From Actinomycetota bacterium (lineage in GTDB: Bacteria > Actinomycetota > Acidimicrobiia > Acidimicrobiales > Ilumatobacteraceae), in the NCBI GenBank assembly GCA_016871355.1, contig VFZC01000016.1:1-59568 (forward strand): 59,568 nt of DNA, given 5' to 3'. The notes under the pieces are model-generated. The model searched no databases, was not told the DNA's origin, and saw only the letters and a list, made by a program, of their open reading frames with translations. Of this stretch, positions 17,030 through 25,548 are shown one piece after another. Each line of letters opens with the position of its first letter. Within the stretch, counting starts at the first letter, position 1. Made by a program: the position numbers and the translations under genes.

Positions 17030-17989
17030 TCAACTCGCGCGGCGCAGCCACAACGACCCGCCACCGTTCACCCGGGTCGGCACGTCGCGGCCGAAGCGCT
17101 CGGCGTCGAGCGTCGCCAGGAACGTGGGCCACAACACGATCTCGAATTCGCGGTTGAACTGCAAGAACGAGCGCGTGAGGTACTGCTCGTTCCAACTCCG
17201 TCCCTCTTCGACCCACGAAATCGGGTACTCGAATCCGGCGAAGTGATCGTGGAGGTGGATCCACACCCCCGGCCGCACCGCCGGAAGGATCTCGTGGAAG
17301 ATGCGCACCACATCGCTGCCCGTCTTGGCCACGTGCGTGGAGTCGATGAAGAGAACGTCACCCGATTCGAGACTCGCTATCAAGTCGAGCGACACGTCCT
17401 GCGTCCCGACGGCCATGATTTCGACGGTCGCTCGATCGGCGTCGCGAATCAGACTTTCGAGCAACTGCGGATACGGATCGACGAACGTGATGCGAACGTC
17501 GAGTCCGAGGTGACGCTCACGAGTGTCGAGCAGACACGCCGACGAGTATCCGCAGCCCAGCTCCACCACTCGGCGGGGTTTCGCGTGCCGCAACATCGCT
17601 TCGAGAGTCGAACCGTCACCGTCGGCAAAGGCTGGGTTGTCGGAGAAGTAGCGACGCCCGGCCGATTCGGCGGCGGTCCGATCGAGCGGAAACTCGATGT
17701 CGCGCAACAACGGTCGCAGCTGGTCGTACAACGCCCACTGGCGGTCGACTCCGAGGTCGACGCCCGGAAGCCCGCGGGTGGTGTCGGAGAACAGCTGGTT
17801 TCGACGACGGATCTCGGTCACATCGACCACGGGTGAATAGAAGTGTCCGGGCGGCATCCACAGACCGCTGTCACCGGTGGGCCGAGCCACCACCTGCTCG
17901 GTCAGTTCGGCGATACGACGTTCGTACGCCCGAATCACCGGGAGGCGCCGGGCCACCGCCCGCAGCACTCGGTTCCCGCGCAGACCCAT
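17030..17989 (-). CDS. Class I SAM-dependent methyltransferase
   Basis: 319-aa methyltransferase of the Methyltransf_24 type. Its N-terminus (RAVARRLPVIRAYERRIAELTEQV) looks like a helical extension often found in glycan- or lipid-linked enzymes. The SAM-binding motif I is VVELGCGYSSACLLD, followed by ITFVDPYPQLLESLI (acidic loop) and GDVLFIDSTHVAKTGSDVVRIFHEILPAVRPGVWIHLHD (motif IV and V). Substrate unknown. ATG 17989 is favoured over an upstream in-frame TTG because TACCGT sits eight bases before it. Divergent from kup. Confidence 0.85.
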   Translation of the reverse strand: MGLRGNRVLRAVARRLPVIRAYERRIAELTEQVVARPTGDSGLWMPPGHFYSPVVDVTEIRRRNQLFSDTTRGLPGVDLGVDRQWALYDQLRPLLRDIEFPLDRTAAESAGRRYFSDNPAFADGDGSTLEAMLRHAKPRRVVELGCGYSSACLLDTRERHLGLDVRITFVDPYPQLLESLIRDADRATVEIMAVGTQDVSLDLIASLESGDVLFIDSTHVAKTGSDVVRIFHEILPAVRPGVWIHLHDHFAGFEYPISWVEEGRSWNEQYLTRSFLQFNREFEIVLWPTFLATLDAERFGRDVPTRVNGGGSLWLRRAS

Positions 17990-18090
17990 CGATAGGGACG
18001 GTACAGCGAACCCCAACCGCGAGGGAGTACCCTGCAGGAGGCCCTGAAAACGGCCCCGTCGCGGGCCCGGGCACTTCCTCCTCGATCCCC
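17990..18090. promoter_or_regulatory. Divergent promoter region between methyltransferase and kup
   Basis: Minus strand: TACCGT (18003-17998) ends eight bases before ATG 17989. Plus strand: TACCCT at 18028-18033 would give a leader of about 50 nt for kup. No riboswitch-like structure could be recognised in that leader, which is GC-rich and lacks a Shine-Dalgarno. Confidence 0.4.
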
Positions 18091-19977
18091 GTGTCCTCCA
18101 CCGAGACCCACTCCCACACCAAGGTCGGCACCGTCGCGCTGGCCCTCGGCGCCCTCGGCGTGGTGTACGGCGACATCGGCACCAGCCCGCTGTACGCGTT
18201 GAAGGAAGCCTTCAACGAGAAGTCGCACGTGATGACCGTCGACAAGATCAACGTCTACGGCATCTGCTCGTTGGCGTTCTGGGCTCTCGTCGTCATCATC
18301 TCGATCAAGTACCTGATGTTCGTGATGCGCGCCGACAACCGGGGAGAAGGCGGCATCCTCGCTCTCACCGCACTGGTCATGCCCAAGAAGGGTGAAGCCG
18401 TCAAGCGGGCCAGCGCTCTGGTGATCCTCGGCGTCTTCGGCACCGCGCTTCTCTACGGCGACGGCATCATCACCCCGGCCATCTCGGTGCTCTCGGCCGT
18501 GGAAGGCCTGGAAGAAGTCTCGACCTCGTTCGCCGACTGGGTCGTGCCCATCGCGATCGTCATCCTCGTCGGCCTCTTCCTCGTGCAGCGCAAGGGAACC
18601 GGCGCGGTCGGCAAGGTGTTCGGCCCGATCATGATGATCTGGTTCGCGACCTTGGCTCTGCTCGGTTTGCGGCACGTGATCGATAATCCCGACATCATCA
18701 GCTCGGTCAACCCCAAGTACGCCATCGATTACTTCACTCACGAGTCGGGCAAGGCGTTCCTGTCGCTCGGTTCCATCTTCCTCGTCGTCACCGGTGGTGA
18801 AGCGTTGTATGCCGACATGGGCCACTTCGGGCGCCGACCCATCGCATTCGGTTGGTACGGCATGGTGCTGCCGTCATTGGTCCTCAACTACTGGGGACAG
18901 GGCGCGTACTTGTTCAAGCACCCCGACGACGTCGAGAACATCTTCTTCCGCATGGTTCCCGAAGGGCTCACGTTGCCGATCGTGATCCTGGCCACCATGG
19001 CCACGATCATCGCGTCGCAAGCACTCATCTCGGGCGTGTACTCGCTCACCGCTCAGGCCGTTCAGCTCGACTACCTGCCGCGTATCGAGATCCGCCACAC
19101 GTCGCAGCAGCACTTCGGTCAGATCTACGTGCCGCTCGTGAACTGGTTGCTCATGGCCGGCTGCGTCGGGTTGGTGATCGGATTCCAGACCTCGAGCAAC
19201 CTGGCCGCCGCGTACGGCATCGCCGTCACCATGACGATGGCCATCACCACGCTCATCTTCTTCCGCGTTCTCACCGATCGCTGGAACTGGAGCACGTTCC
19301 GGGCTCTTCTGGTGTGTGTTCCGCTCTTCGTGATCGAGTGCGGATTCCTTGGTGCCAACATCATCAAGATCCCGCACGGTGGCTGGTTCGCACTCACGGT
19401 GGCAGTGGTTCTGATGGTGCAGATGCAGACCTGGCGTCGGGGTCGCGCCCTGGTGGCCGCTCGTATTCATCGCGGCGAACGACCCATCGAAACGGTCCTC
19501 GACGAAGCCGAAGACATCAAGCGCGTGGCCGGCACGGCCGTTTTCATGTTCAAGGATCTCGGCAAGGCTCCGCCCGCACTCGTGAACAACCTGCGCCACA
19601 ACAAGGTCCTTCACCAGACCACGCTCATCGTGTCGGTGGAGACGAGCGACGAACCCCGCGTCGATCCTGCCGAGCGCTGCGAACTCATGAAGGTCGCCCC
19701 CGGCGTGTTCCAGGTGCAGCTCGTCTTCGGATTCATGGAAGATCCCGACGTGCCGGCCGCACTTGCCACCATCGATCATCGTGGTCTCGAGTTCGACCCC
19801 GACGACGTCACGTATTTCCTCGGTCACGAATCGATCGTCGCGGGTAAGGCTCCCGGCATGAATCCGCTCGCCGAAAACTTGTTCGTGTTGCTCAATCGAG
19901 GCGCCGACAGCGCCAGCCGCTTCTTCAATCTGCCGCCCGCGAAGGTGTTCGAGGTCGGCTCACACGTCGAGATCTGA
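18091..19977 (+). CDS. kup: KUP-type potassium uptake transporter
   Basis: 628-aa K+/H+ symporter. The N-terminal helix carries the family signature LALGALGVVYGDIGTSPLYALKEAF, followed by DNRGEGGILALTALV and TALLYGDGIITPAISVLSAVEGL. Twelve helices and a long cytoplasmic C-terminal domain are predicted (from ~460). Length matches E. coli Kup (622 aa). GTG 18091 is the last start before the conserved region; the frame is open upstream but non-homologous. The two genes that follow start 1 nt and 4 nt downstream of the preceding stops, making a kup-lipoprotein-nucS run. Confidence 0.93.
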   Translation: MSSTETHSHTKVGTVALALGALGVVYGDIGTSPLYALKEAFNEKSHVMTVDKINVYGICSLAFWALVVIISIKYLMFVMRADNRGEGGILALTALVMPKKGEAVKRASALVILGVFGTALLYGDGIITPAISVLSAVEGLEEVSTSFADWVVPIAIVILVGLFLVQRKGTGAVGKVFGPIMMIWFATLALLGLRHVIDNPDIISSVNPKYAIDYFTHESGKAFLSLGSIFLVVTGGEALYADMGHFGRRPIAFGWYGMVLPSLVLNYWGQGAYLFKHPDDVENIFFRMVPEGLTLPIVILATMATIIASQALISGVYSLTAQAVQLDYLPRIEIRHTSQQHFGQIYVPLVNWLLMAGCVGLVIGFQTSSNLAAAYGIAVTMTMAITTLIFFRVLTDRWNWSTFRALLVCVPLFVIECGFLGANIIKIPHGGWFALTVAVVLMVQMQTWRRGRALVAARIHRGERPIETVLDEAEDIKRVAGTAVFMFKDLGKAPPALVNNLRHNKVLHQTTLIVSVETSDEPRVDPAERCELMKVAPGVFQVQLVFGFMEDPDVPAALATIDHRGLEFDPDDVTYFLGHESIVAGKAPGMNPLAENLFVLLNRGADSASRFFNLPPAKVFEVGSHVEI

Positions 19978-19978
19978 C

Positions 19979-20680
19979 ATGGCACGCACGCTGACCGCGT
20001 CGTTCACCGGCCTGGCCGCCGCTCTCGCCCTCTCGGCGTGCGGCTCGAACGACGAAACGTCGTCCACCTCCGAGCAGCCGGAAACGAGCACGACCGCGAT
20101 CGTCACATCGGCCACGACGACAGCCATGACTCCGGCCACGACACCGTCCACGACGACGTCTACGACGGCGCCGCCCACTGCCGACGACGCAATCGTGTTG
20201 GCCGATTTCCCGGACGTCGACTCGGTGAGTGGCTGGTCGATTCAGAACGACACCGTCATGGGTGGCGTCTCCAGCAGTCGCACCGAATGGGTCGACGGTC
20301 AGTTGATCTTCGCGGGCGACCTGTCACTCGACAACAACGGCGGCTTCTGCTCGATGCGCAGTCCGGTCTCGGCCGACTTCGGCGCCCTGGCCGCCGGGTC
20401 CACCGCTCTCACTCTCACCGCCACTGGCGACGATCAGGTGTACGTGGTGCAAGTGCGCACCGATCGCGATCTGTTCGTTCAACGCGTTTCCATCGCCGGT
20501 GGCGCCGAAGACACGTACGTTCTGCCGTTCGCCGACTTCACGGCCACCGACTTCATGCTCGACGCCATCACCCCGCTCGAACCTCTCGACCCCGGCTCGA
20601 TCCTGCAGATCGCCGTGTACATCCTCGACAAGCAAGAGGGCCCCTTCCGGCTGGCCATCCGCTCGTTCGGCGTCGTGTGA
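19979..20680 (+). CDS. Lipoprotein with CIA30 (NDUFAF1-like) domain
   Basis: 233-aa exported lipoprotein; lipobox LSAC with Cys21. Residues ~25-70 form a Ser/Thr/Pro-rich wall-spanning linker. The folded domain (about 72-233) matches the CIA30/galactose-binding-like pattern: [40 protein letters not shown], then [13 protein letters not shown] and the ending LAIRSFGVV. Eukaryotic CIA30 helps assemble complex I; bacterial secreted versions have no proven role. ATG 19979 lies one base after the kup stop. Confidence 0.85.
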   Translation: MARTLTASFTGLAAALALSACGSNDETSSTSEQPETSTTAIVTSATTTAMTPATTPSTTTSTTAPPTADDAIVLADFPDVDSVSGWSIQNDTVMGGVSSSRTEWVDGQLIFAGDLSLDNNGGFCSMRSPVSADFGALAAGSTALTLTATGDDQVYVVQVRTDRDLFVQRVSIAGGAEDTYVLPFADFTATDFMLDAITPLEPLDPGSILQIAVYILDKQEGPFRLAIRSFGVV

Positions 20681-20684
20681 CCCG

Positions 20685-21344
20685 ATGCGTCTGGTGATCG
20701 CACGCTGCAGCGTGCAGTACGAAGGCCGACTCGACGCGCAACTTCCCGAAGCGGTGCGGCTGGTGATGGTGAAAGCCGACGGCTGCGTGGCCATCCACAG
20801 TGACGGCGGCGCTTACAAACCTCTCAACTGGATGAACGCGCCCAACACGATCCGCGAGGAAGAGTTGCAGTGGATCGTCACCAATCCGCAGGGCGAAACC
20901 CTCACCATCTCGTTCCACGAAATCATCTCCGACTCGGCTCACGAGTTCGGTGACGATCCGGGTCTGCAGAAGGACGGCGTCGAGGCCCACCTACAAGAAC
21001 TTCTGGCCGCTGTACCCGATGCGATCGCTCCCGGCTTCACTCTCGTGCGTCGCGAGTGGCCCACGTCGATCGGGCCGGTCGATCTCATGTGCCGTGACGA
21101 ACACGGCCATTACGTCGCGGTCGAGATCAAACGACGCGGCGAGATCGACGGCGTCGAACAGCTCGCGCGGTATCTCGAGGTACTCGCACCCGACACGACA
21201 CTCACCAACCTGCGCGGCGTGTTCGTGGCTCAGGTGATCAAGCCGCAGGCCAAGACGATCGCCGAGGCCCGCGGCATCACCTGTGTGGAAGTCGACTACG
21301 ACGACCTGCGTGGCCGTCGACCCGAAGAACTACGCCTGTTCTGA
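20685..21344 (+). CDS. nucS: Mismatch-specific endonuclease NucS/EndoMS
   Basis: 219-aa endonuclease that cuts both strands at G-T, G-G and T-T mismatches and replaces MutSL in most actinobacteria. The N-terminal DNA-binding half ([23 protein letters not shown]) is followed by the nuclease core with catalytic-type residues D133 (GPVDLMC), E147 and K149 (VEIKRRG), Q159 and Y163 (QLARY). The C-terminus EELRLF fits the sliding-clamp-binding tail known for this family. Length matches mycobacterial NucS. ATG 20685 follows the lipoprotein stop by 4 nt. Confidence 0.95.
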   Translation: MRLVIARCSVQYEGRLDAQLPEAVRLVMVKADGCVAIHSDGGAYKPLNWMNAPNTIREEELQWIVTNPQGETLTISFHEIISDSAHEFGDDPGLQKDGVEAHLQELLAAVPDAIAPGFTLVRREWPTSIGPVDLMCRDEHGHYVAVEIKRRGEIDGVEQLARYLEVLAPDTTLTNLRGVFVAQVIKPQAKTIAEARGITCVEVDYDDLRGRRPEELRLF

Positions 21345-21446
21345 CGTGACGATCTGTTACGTCGCTCGGGCGCAACCGGTCAGCCGAACTTCACCAGACC
21401 CTGATCGATCACGGCACGATCGCCCACCGACGTGGTGAACACCGCC

Positions 21447-22244
21447 TCACCCGATCCGATCTTCCGATCCGATCTTCCAGATGCGCACCGTCAGCGCGTC
21501 ACCGGGCAGAACCGGCGACGAGAAACGACCTTCGACGTGCTTGAACCTCGTGACGTCGTTGTCGCACAGCGCACCGAGGAGCGCGCGACCGGTGAAGCCG
21601 TAGGTGCACAGGCCGTGCAGGATCGGTCGATCGAAACCACCGAGTGCCGCGAACGACGGATCGGTGTGCAGCGGATTGCGATCACCCGACAAGCGGTACA
21701 CGAACGCCTGGTCGGGCGACGTCTGCAGAGTGACTTCGTGGTCGGGCTTGGCGTCGGGCGGAACGTTCTGCGGACCTGACGGCCCACGATCGCCACCCCA
21801 TCCACCTTCACCACGGATGAACACCGACGAGCGCGTGGTCCACAGCGGTTCACCCGACTCGAGTTTCACTTCGGCTTCGGTGACGACCACCGCGGCCTTG
21901 CCCTTGTCGTACATCGCCACGACCTTGTCCTGCGTGGTCGCCGTTGCTTCCACCGGAATCGGACGGTGCAGCGTGATCGCCTGCGAACCGTGCACGAGCA
22001 TGGCCCAGTTGAACGAACCGATCTCCCCCATCGCACTCTTGCCCGGCGACGCGGTGCCCGATCCGGCCACCACCGCGAAGGTGGGGAAAGCGACTTGTTG
22101 AACGTTCTGCGTGTTCTCGGTGGTGAACGGCAGATCGGCCGAACCGGCTCCGACACCCACGGCGTACAACAGCGCATCTTTCGAGGTCCACGAAATGGTG
22201 CGCTTGTCGCCCACGGCACCAACGGCATTCGGATTCAACGGCAT
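21447..22244 (-). CDS. MaoC-family enoyl-CoA hydratase, C-terminus lost by frameshift
   Basis: 265-aa double hot-dog dehydratase like the hydratase half of peroxisomal multifunctional enzyme 2. N-terminal hot-dog: residues ~1-130. The catalytic C-terminal hot-dog has YRLSGDRNPLHTDPSFAALGGFDRPILHG, with the hydratase D and H residues intact. The frame stops at 21447 after RIWKIGSEDRIG. Removing one copy of a 13-bp tandem duplication (21452-21477) restores RIWKIGSGEAVFTTSVGDRAVIDQGLVKFG with a stop at 21380, the normal family ending. So about 20 residues of the last strand are lost. AAGGGG precedes ATG 22244. Downstream of an SDR on the same strand. Confidence 0.85.
   Translation of the reverse strand: MPLNPNAVGAVGDKRTISWTSKDALLYAVGVGAGSADLPFTTENTQNVQQVAFPTFAVVAGSGTASPGKSAMGEIGSFNWAMLVHGSQAITLHRPIPVEATATTQDKVVAMYDKGKAAVVVTEAEVKLESGEPLWTTRSSVFIRGEGGWGGDRGPSGPQNVPPDAKPDHEVTLQTSPDQAFVYRLSGDRNPLHTDPSFAALGGFDRPILHGLCTYGFTGRALLGALCDNDVTRFKHVEGRFSSPVLPGDALTVRIWKIGSEDRIG
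21452..21477 (-). repeat. 13-bp tandem duplication causing the MaoC frameshift
   Basis: CGATCCGATCTTC occurs twice head to tail (21452-21464 and 21465-21477). Thirteen is not a multiple of three, so the second copy shifts the MaoC frame. Removing one copy restores a full-length family ending. Confidence 0.85.
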
Positions 22245-22298
22245 GGTGAGTTCCCCTTCAGTTCTGTGTTGTTCCTGTGTTGTTCGATCGTTCGACGA

Positions 22299-23216
22299 TC
22301 ACTTGGGCTGCGGCCAGCCACCGGGCTCGCCGTTCATTCCCGAGTTCTTGCGGGCCTTGGCCATGAGTTCGGCCACGATCGGGCCCAAATTCGTCGCGTC
22401 GTCCACCGGGGCGACGCGCGGTCCGCGCACCCAACCCTCGGCAATCGCGAGCACGTCACCGCTGGCCTCGAACACACGACCCGACACGGCCTTCGACTCT
22501 TCCGATGCCAGCCAGGTGATGATCGGCGCGATCCACCGCGGCGAGCGACGCTCACGGTCCTCATCGGTTTCCGGTGCCGGTCCGAGACCTTCGGTCATGC
22601 GGGTGAGGGCCACCGGAGCCACGGCGTTCACGGTCACGCCGTAACGCGCCATCTCGAGCGCCGCGATGTTGGTGAACGCGGCGATACCGGCCTTGGCCGC
22701 GCCGTAGTTGGTCTGGCCCGGATTGCCGTAGATGCCCGACACCGACGTGGTGTTGATGATGCGGCCGTCCACCGGCTTGCCTTCCTTCGAACGCTCACGC
22801 CAGTACGAACATGCGAAGCGACTCGGCGCGAACGTTCCCTTGAGATGAACGTTGATGACGGCGTCCCACTCTTCTTCGGCCATCGAGAACAACATGCGAT
22901 CACGAAGAATGCCGGCGTTGTTGACGACCACGTGCAGATCGCCGAACGCGTCGATAGCGGTCTGGATGAGACGCTGCGCACCGTTCCAGTCGCTCACGCT
23001 GTCGCCGTTGGCGACGGCTTCGCCACCCATGGCCTTGATCTCGGCCACCACTTGTTCGGCCGGGCTGAGGTCGCCACCCGATCCGTCGACGTTGCCGCCG
23101 AGATCGTTGACGACGACCTTGGCGCCCTGAGCCGCCAGGCTCAATGCGTGTTCGCGACCGATTCCTCGGCCGGCTCCGGTGACGATGGCGATGCGACCTT
23201 CACACAAGCGAGCCAT
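22299..23216 (-). CDS. SDR oxidoreductase, (3R)-hydroxyacyl-CoA dehydrogenase-like
   Basis: 305-aa short-chain dehydrogenase. The cofactor motif is TGAGRGIG (residues ~13-20), followed by VVVNDLGGNVDGSG, the insertion typical of HSD17B4/FOX2-like hydroxyacyl-CoA dehydrogenases. NNAG, the catalytic Ser (TTSVSG) and YGAAK are present. About 40 C-terminal residues extend beyond the core. GAAAGGAATCCC precedes ATG 23216. It is 54 bp upstream of the MaoC hydratase on the same strand, so the pair supplies the hydration and oxidation steps of an acyl-CoA beta-oxidation route. Confidence 0.9.
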   Translation of the reverse strand: MARLCEGRIAIVTGAGRGIGREHALSLAAQGAKVVVNDLGGNVDGSGGDLSPAEQVVAEIKAMGGEAVANGDSVSDWNGAQRLIQTAIDAFGDLHVVVNNAGILRDRMLFSMAEEEWDAVINVHLKGTFAPSRFACSYWRERSKEGKPVDGRIINTTSVSGIYGNPGQTNYGAAKAGIAAFTNIAALEMARYGVTVNAVAPVALTRMTEGLGPAPETDEDRERRSPRWIAPIITWLASEESKAVSGRVFEASGDVLAIAEGWVRGPRVAPVDDATNLGPIVAELMAKARKNSGMNGEPGGWPQPK

Positions 23217-23318
23217 GGGATTCCTTTCGTTCGAGAGACGTTCTCTCTGTGACGTGTGCGATGACGTTCACGATCATAGGAATGGGCGTCGGATCGGGCA
23301 CCAGCCGAACCCCGCTCG

Positions 23319-23330
23319 TAGCCTGACGTC
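23319..23330 (+). promoter_or_regulatory. Candidate leaderless promoter -10 box
   Basis: TAGCCT at 23319-23324 is followed by six bases and then the GTG start at 23331. No Shine-Dalgarno is present. Confidence 0.45.
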
Positions 23331-24551
23331 GTGTCCGCACCGGTTGACCAGGTCGATCTCCTCGTCGTCGGGGCCGGTCCGGCCGGAACGGCCGCTGCCA
23401 TCACGGCGCGGCGCGCCGGACTCACGGTGACGGTGATCGACAAGGCCGAGTTCCCGCGTGACAAATGCTGCGGTGACGGGCTCACCTCCCTGGCACTGCG
23501 TCAACTCGACGCCCTCGGTTTCGACCCCGGCGCGGTTCGGTCGTGGCAGAACGTCGACGCGGCCTGGTTGCGCTCGCCGTCGGGGCGCGAGGTCGAACTT
23601 CCCTTGCCCACCAACGGCACCTTCGCGGCCGTCGCCCCGCGTCTCGAACTCGATGCCGCCCTCGTCGATCTGGCTCGCCAGCATGGTGCCGAGGTGCGTG
23701 AGAACTCGTCGTTCGTGTCGATCGAGTCCGCACCCGATCACGTCGACGTGACCGTCGAGCATGCGGGCACATCCAGCATCGTGCGGGCCGCGTGGGTCGT
23801 GGCCGCCGATGGCATGTGGAGTCCGGTGCGCAAAGCGCTCGGTGTCGCCGCCAACGGCTACCTCGGCGAGTGGCATGCGTTTCGTCAGTACGCCTCCAAC
23901 GTCACGGGTGTCGCCAAGGATCGCCTCATCGTCTGGTTCGACGACGATCTGTTGCCCGGATACGCATGGAGCTTTCCGCTTCCGGGCAACCGGGTGAACA
24001 TCGGCTTCGGAGTTCTGCGCGACGGCGAACGTCGCATTCAGGACATGAAGGACACGTGGACCGATCTCCTGCAGCGTCCGCACGTGCGCGAAGCACTCGG
24101 CCCCGATGTCGTTCTCGAAGGCCGACACACTGCCTGGCCGATCCCGGCTCGTATCGATGACGCGGTGACCGGTGTCGGCCGCGTGCTGTTCGTGGGTGAC
24201 GCAGCCATGGCCACCGATGCCCTGACGGGCGAAGGCATCGGCCAAGCACTGCTCACCGGTGTGGAAGCCGCGGTCGCCATCGTGGCCGGCGGATCGTCCC
24301 TCGACGTGCGTCGTGCGTATCGCCGCGCCGTTGATCACCATTTGCTGGCCGACCATCGCATGTCGATCCGCCTCGGCAAGGTGCTGGCGCGCCGACGTGG
24401 TGCTCGCGGGGCCATCGCCCTGCTCGATCACGCCGGATCGTGGAGCCGACGGATGTTCGCCCGCTGGATGTTCGAGGACGAACCGCGCGCGATTCTCCTC
24501 ACACCGTCACGCTGGCACCGGCGACTCCTGCGCCAACGCGGAGCGTTCTGA
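23331..24551 (+). CDS. FAD-dependent geranylgeranyl reductase-family oxidoreductase
   Basis: 406-aa flavoprotein. The N-terminal FAD-binding Rossmann motif is LLVVGAGPAGTAAAITARRAGLTVTVIDK (residues ~9-38). FPRDKCCGDGL is the geranylgeranyl-reductase-type block, AADGMWSPVRKALG is the second FAD contact, and VGDAAMATDALTGEGIGQALLTGVEAA is the C-terminal FAD motif. Relatives reduce prenyl chains of menaquinone or archaeal lipids, or act as halogenase-like monooxygenases; the substrate here is not evident. GTG 23331 appears leaderless. Confidence 0.88.
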   Translation: MSAPVDQVDLLVVGAGPAGTAAAITARRAGLTVTVIDKAEFPRDKCCGDGLTSLALRQLDALGFDPGAVRSWQNVDAAWLRSPSGREVELPLPTNGTFAAVAPRLELDAALVDLARQHGAEVRENSSFVSIESAPDHVDVTVEHAGTSSIVRAAWVVAADGMWSPVRKALGVAANGYLGEWHAFRQYASNVTGVAKDRLIVWFDDDLLPGYAWSFPLPGNRVNIGFGVLRDGERRIQDMKDTWTDLLQRPHVREALGPDVVLEGRHTAWPIPARIDDAVTGVGRVLFVGDAAMATDALTGEGIGQALLTGVEAAVAIVAGGSSLDVRRAYRRAVDHHLLADHRMSIRLGKVLARRRGARGAIALLDHAGSWSRRMFARWMFEDEPRAILLTPSRWHRRLLRQRGAF

Positions 24552-24570
24552 GCCCCCGAGGGGTCACGGC

Positions 24571-24582
24571 TACCGTGGCCTC
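24571..24582 (+). promoter_or_regulatory. Candidate leaderless promoter -10 box
   Basis: CGGCTACCGT ends six bases before ATG 24583. The GGC immediately upstream of TANNNT recurs at 49874 and 58531 on the plus strand and before TACGGT at 46979-46974 on the minus strand, suggesting an extended -10. Confidence 0.45.
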
Positions 24583-25548
24583 ATGAAGACTCGTCTCACA
24601 GAACTCCTCGACATCGAACATCCGGTGATGCTGGCCGGCATGGGCGGAGTCTCGTACTCGGCTCTCGTGGCCGCCGTGAGCGAAGCCGGTGGAATCGGAA
24701 CCTTCGGCGCCGCCGCCATGCGACCCGGTCAACTCGACGAAGAAATCGGCGCCGTCAAGAAGGCCACCACCAAGCCGTTCGGCGTCGACTTGCTGACGGC
24801 CGTGCCCGGCCAACTCGAACGCGACGTCGAATCGGTCATCAAAGGTGGCGCCCGCATCTTCGTGGCCGGTCTCGGCGTACCGCGCGAGATCATCGACGTT
24901 CTGCACAAGAACAACATCCTCGTCGGCTCGATGTGCGGCAAGGTTCGCCACGCCGAAGCCGCCGTGGCCAGTGGTTGCGACTTCGTGATCGCACAAGGAA
25001 CCGAAGGAGGTGGCCACACCGGAACGGTCGCCACCATGGCGTTGGTTCCGCAAGTGGTCGACGCCGTCGGTACTCAGGTCCCGGTGGTCGCGGCCGGTGG
25101 GTTGTTCGACGGTCGCGGACTCGCGGCGTCCATCGCTCTCGGTGCCGACGGCGTGTGGATGGGAACCCGTTTCATCGCCACACCCGAAGCCCACGCACAG
25201 AAGTCGTACAAGAGCACGCTGCTCGCACTCCCCGAGGACGGAACCGTGGTGTCACGCGCGTACACCGGCAAGACCTGCCGGGTGGTGCGCACCGAGTGGA
25301 CCCAGAAGTTCGAAGAGCACCCCGAGCTTCTGAAGAAGTTTCCCGAACAAGCACTGGCATCGGCGCAGGCCGGCGTCAACCACATGGGCCGGCCCATGGA
25401 CCAAGACGTCGATCCCAACACCGAGTTCATGCCGTGCGGTCAGGGAGTCGGCGCCATCCACTCTCTCGAACCAGCCGGCGACATCGTGCGCGCGGTGGTG
25501 AAGGAAGCCGAGCGCATCATCGATGCGATGCAGAAGGTGCGCCGGTGA
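24583..25548 (+). CDS. Nitronate monooxygenase-family (NMO/FabK-like) flavoenzyme
   Basis: 321-aa FMN TIM-barrel enzyme. It begins LLDIEHPVMLAGMGGVSYSALVAAVSEAGGIGTFG, the standard first strands. DFVIAQGTEGGGHTG provides the FMN-phosphate glycine loop with the conserved GGH, and VVAAGGLFDGRGLAASIALGADGVWMGTRF is the second phosphate-binding segment. Bacterial members are oxidases for nitronates or enoyl-type substrates. Start ATG 24583 follows TACCGT by six bases. Its stop overlaps the next gene's GTG start (GTGA). Confidence 0.88.
   Translation: MKTRLTELLDIEHPVMLAGMGGVSYSALVAAVSEAGGIGTFGAAAMRPGQLDEEIGAVKKATTKPFGVDLLTAVPGQLERDVESVIKGGARIFVAGLGVPREIIDVLHKNNILVGSMCGKVRHAEAAVASGCDFVIAQGTEGGGHTGTVATMALVPQVVDAVGTQVPVVAAGGLFDGRGLAASIALGADGVWMGTRFIATPEAHAQKSYKSTLLALPEDGTVVSRAYTGKTCRVVRTEWTQKFEEHPELLKKFPEQALASAQAGVNHMGRPMDQDVDPNTEFMPCGQGVGAIHSLEPAGDIVRAVVKEAERIIDAMQKVRR

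Noticed and set aside
18034..18090. c-di-AMP riboswitch upstream of kup
   Set aside because: The possible leader is about 50 nt, too short for a ydaO-type element, and shows no conserved motif.
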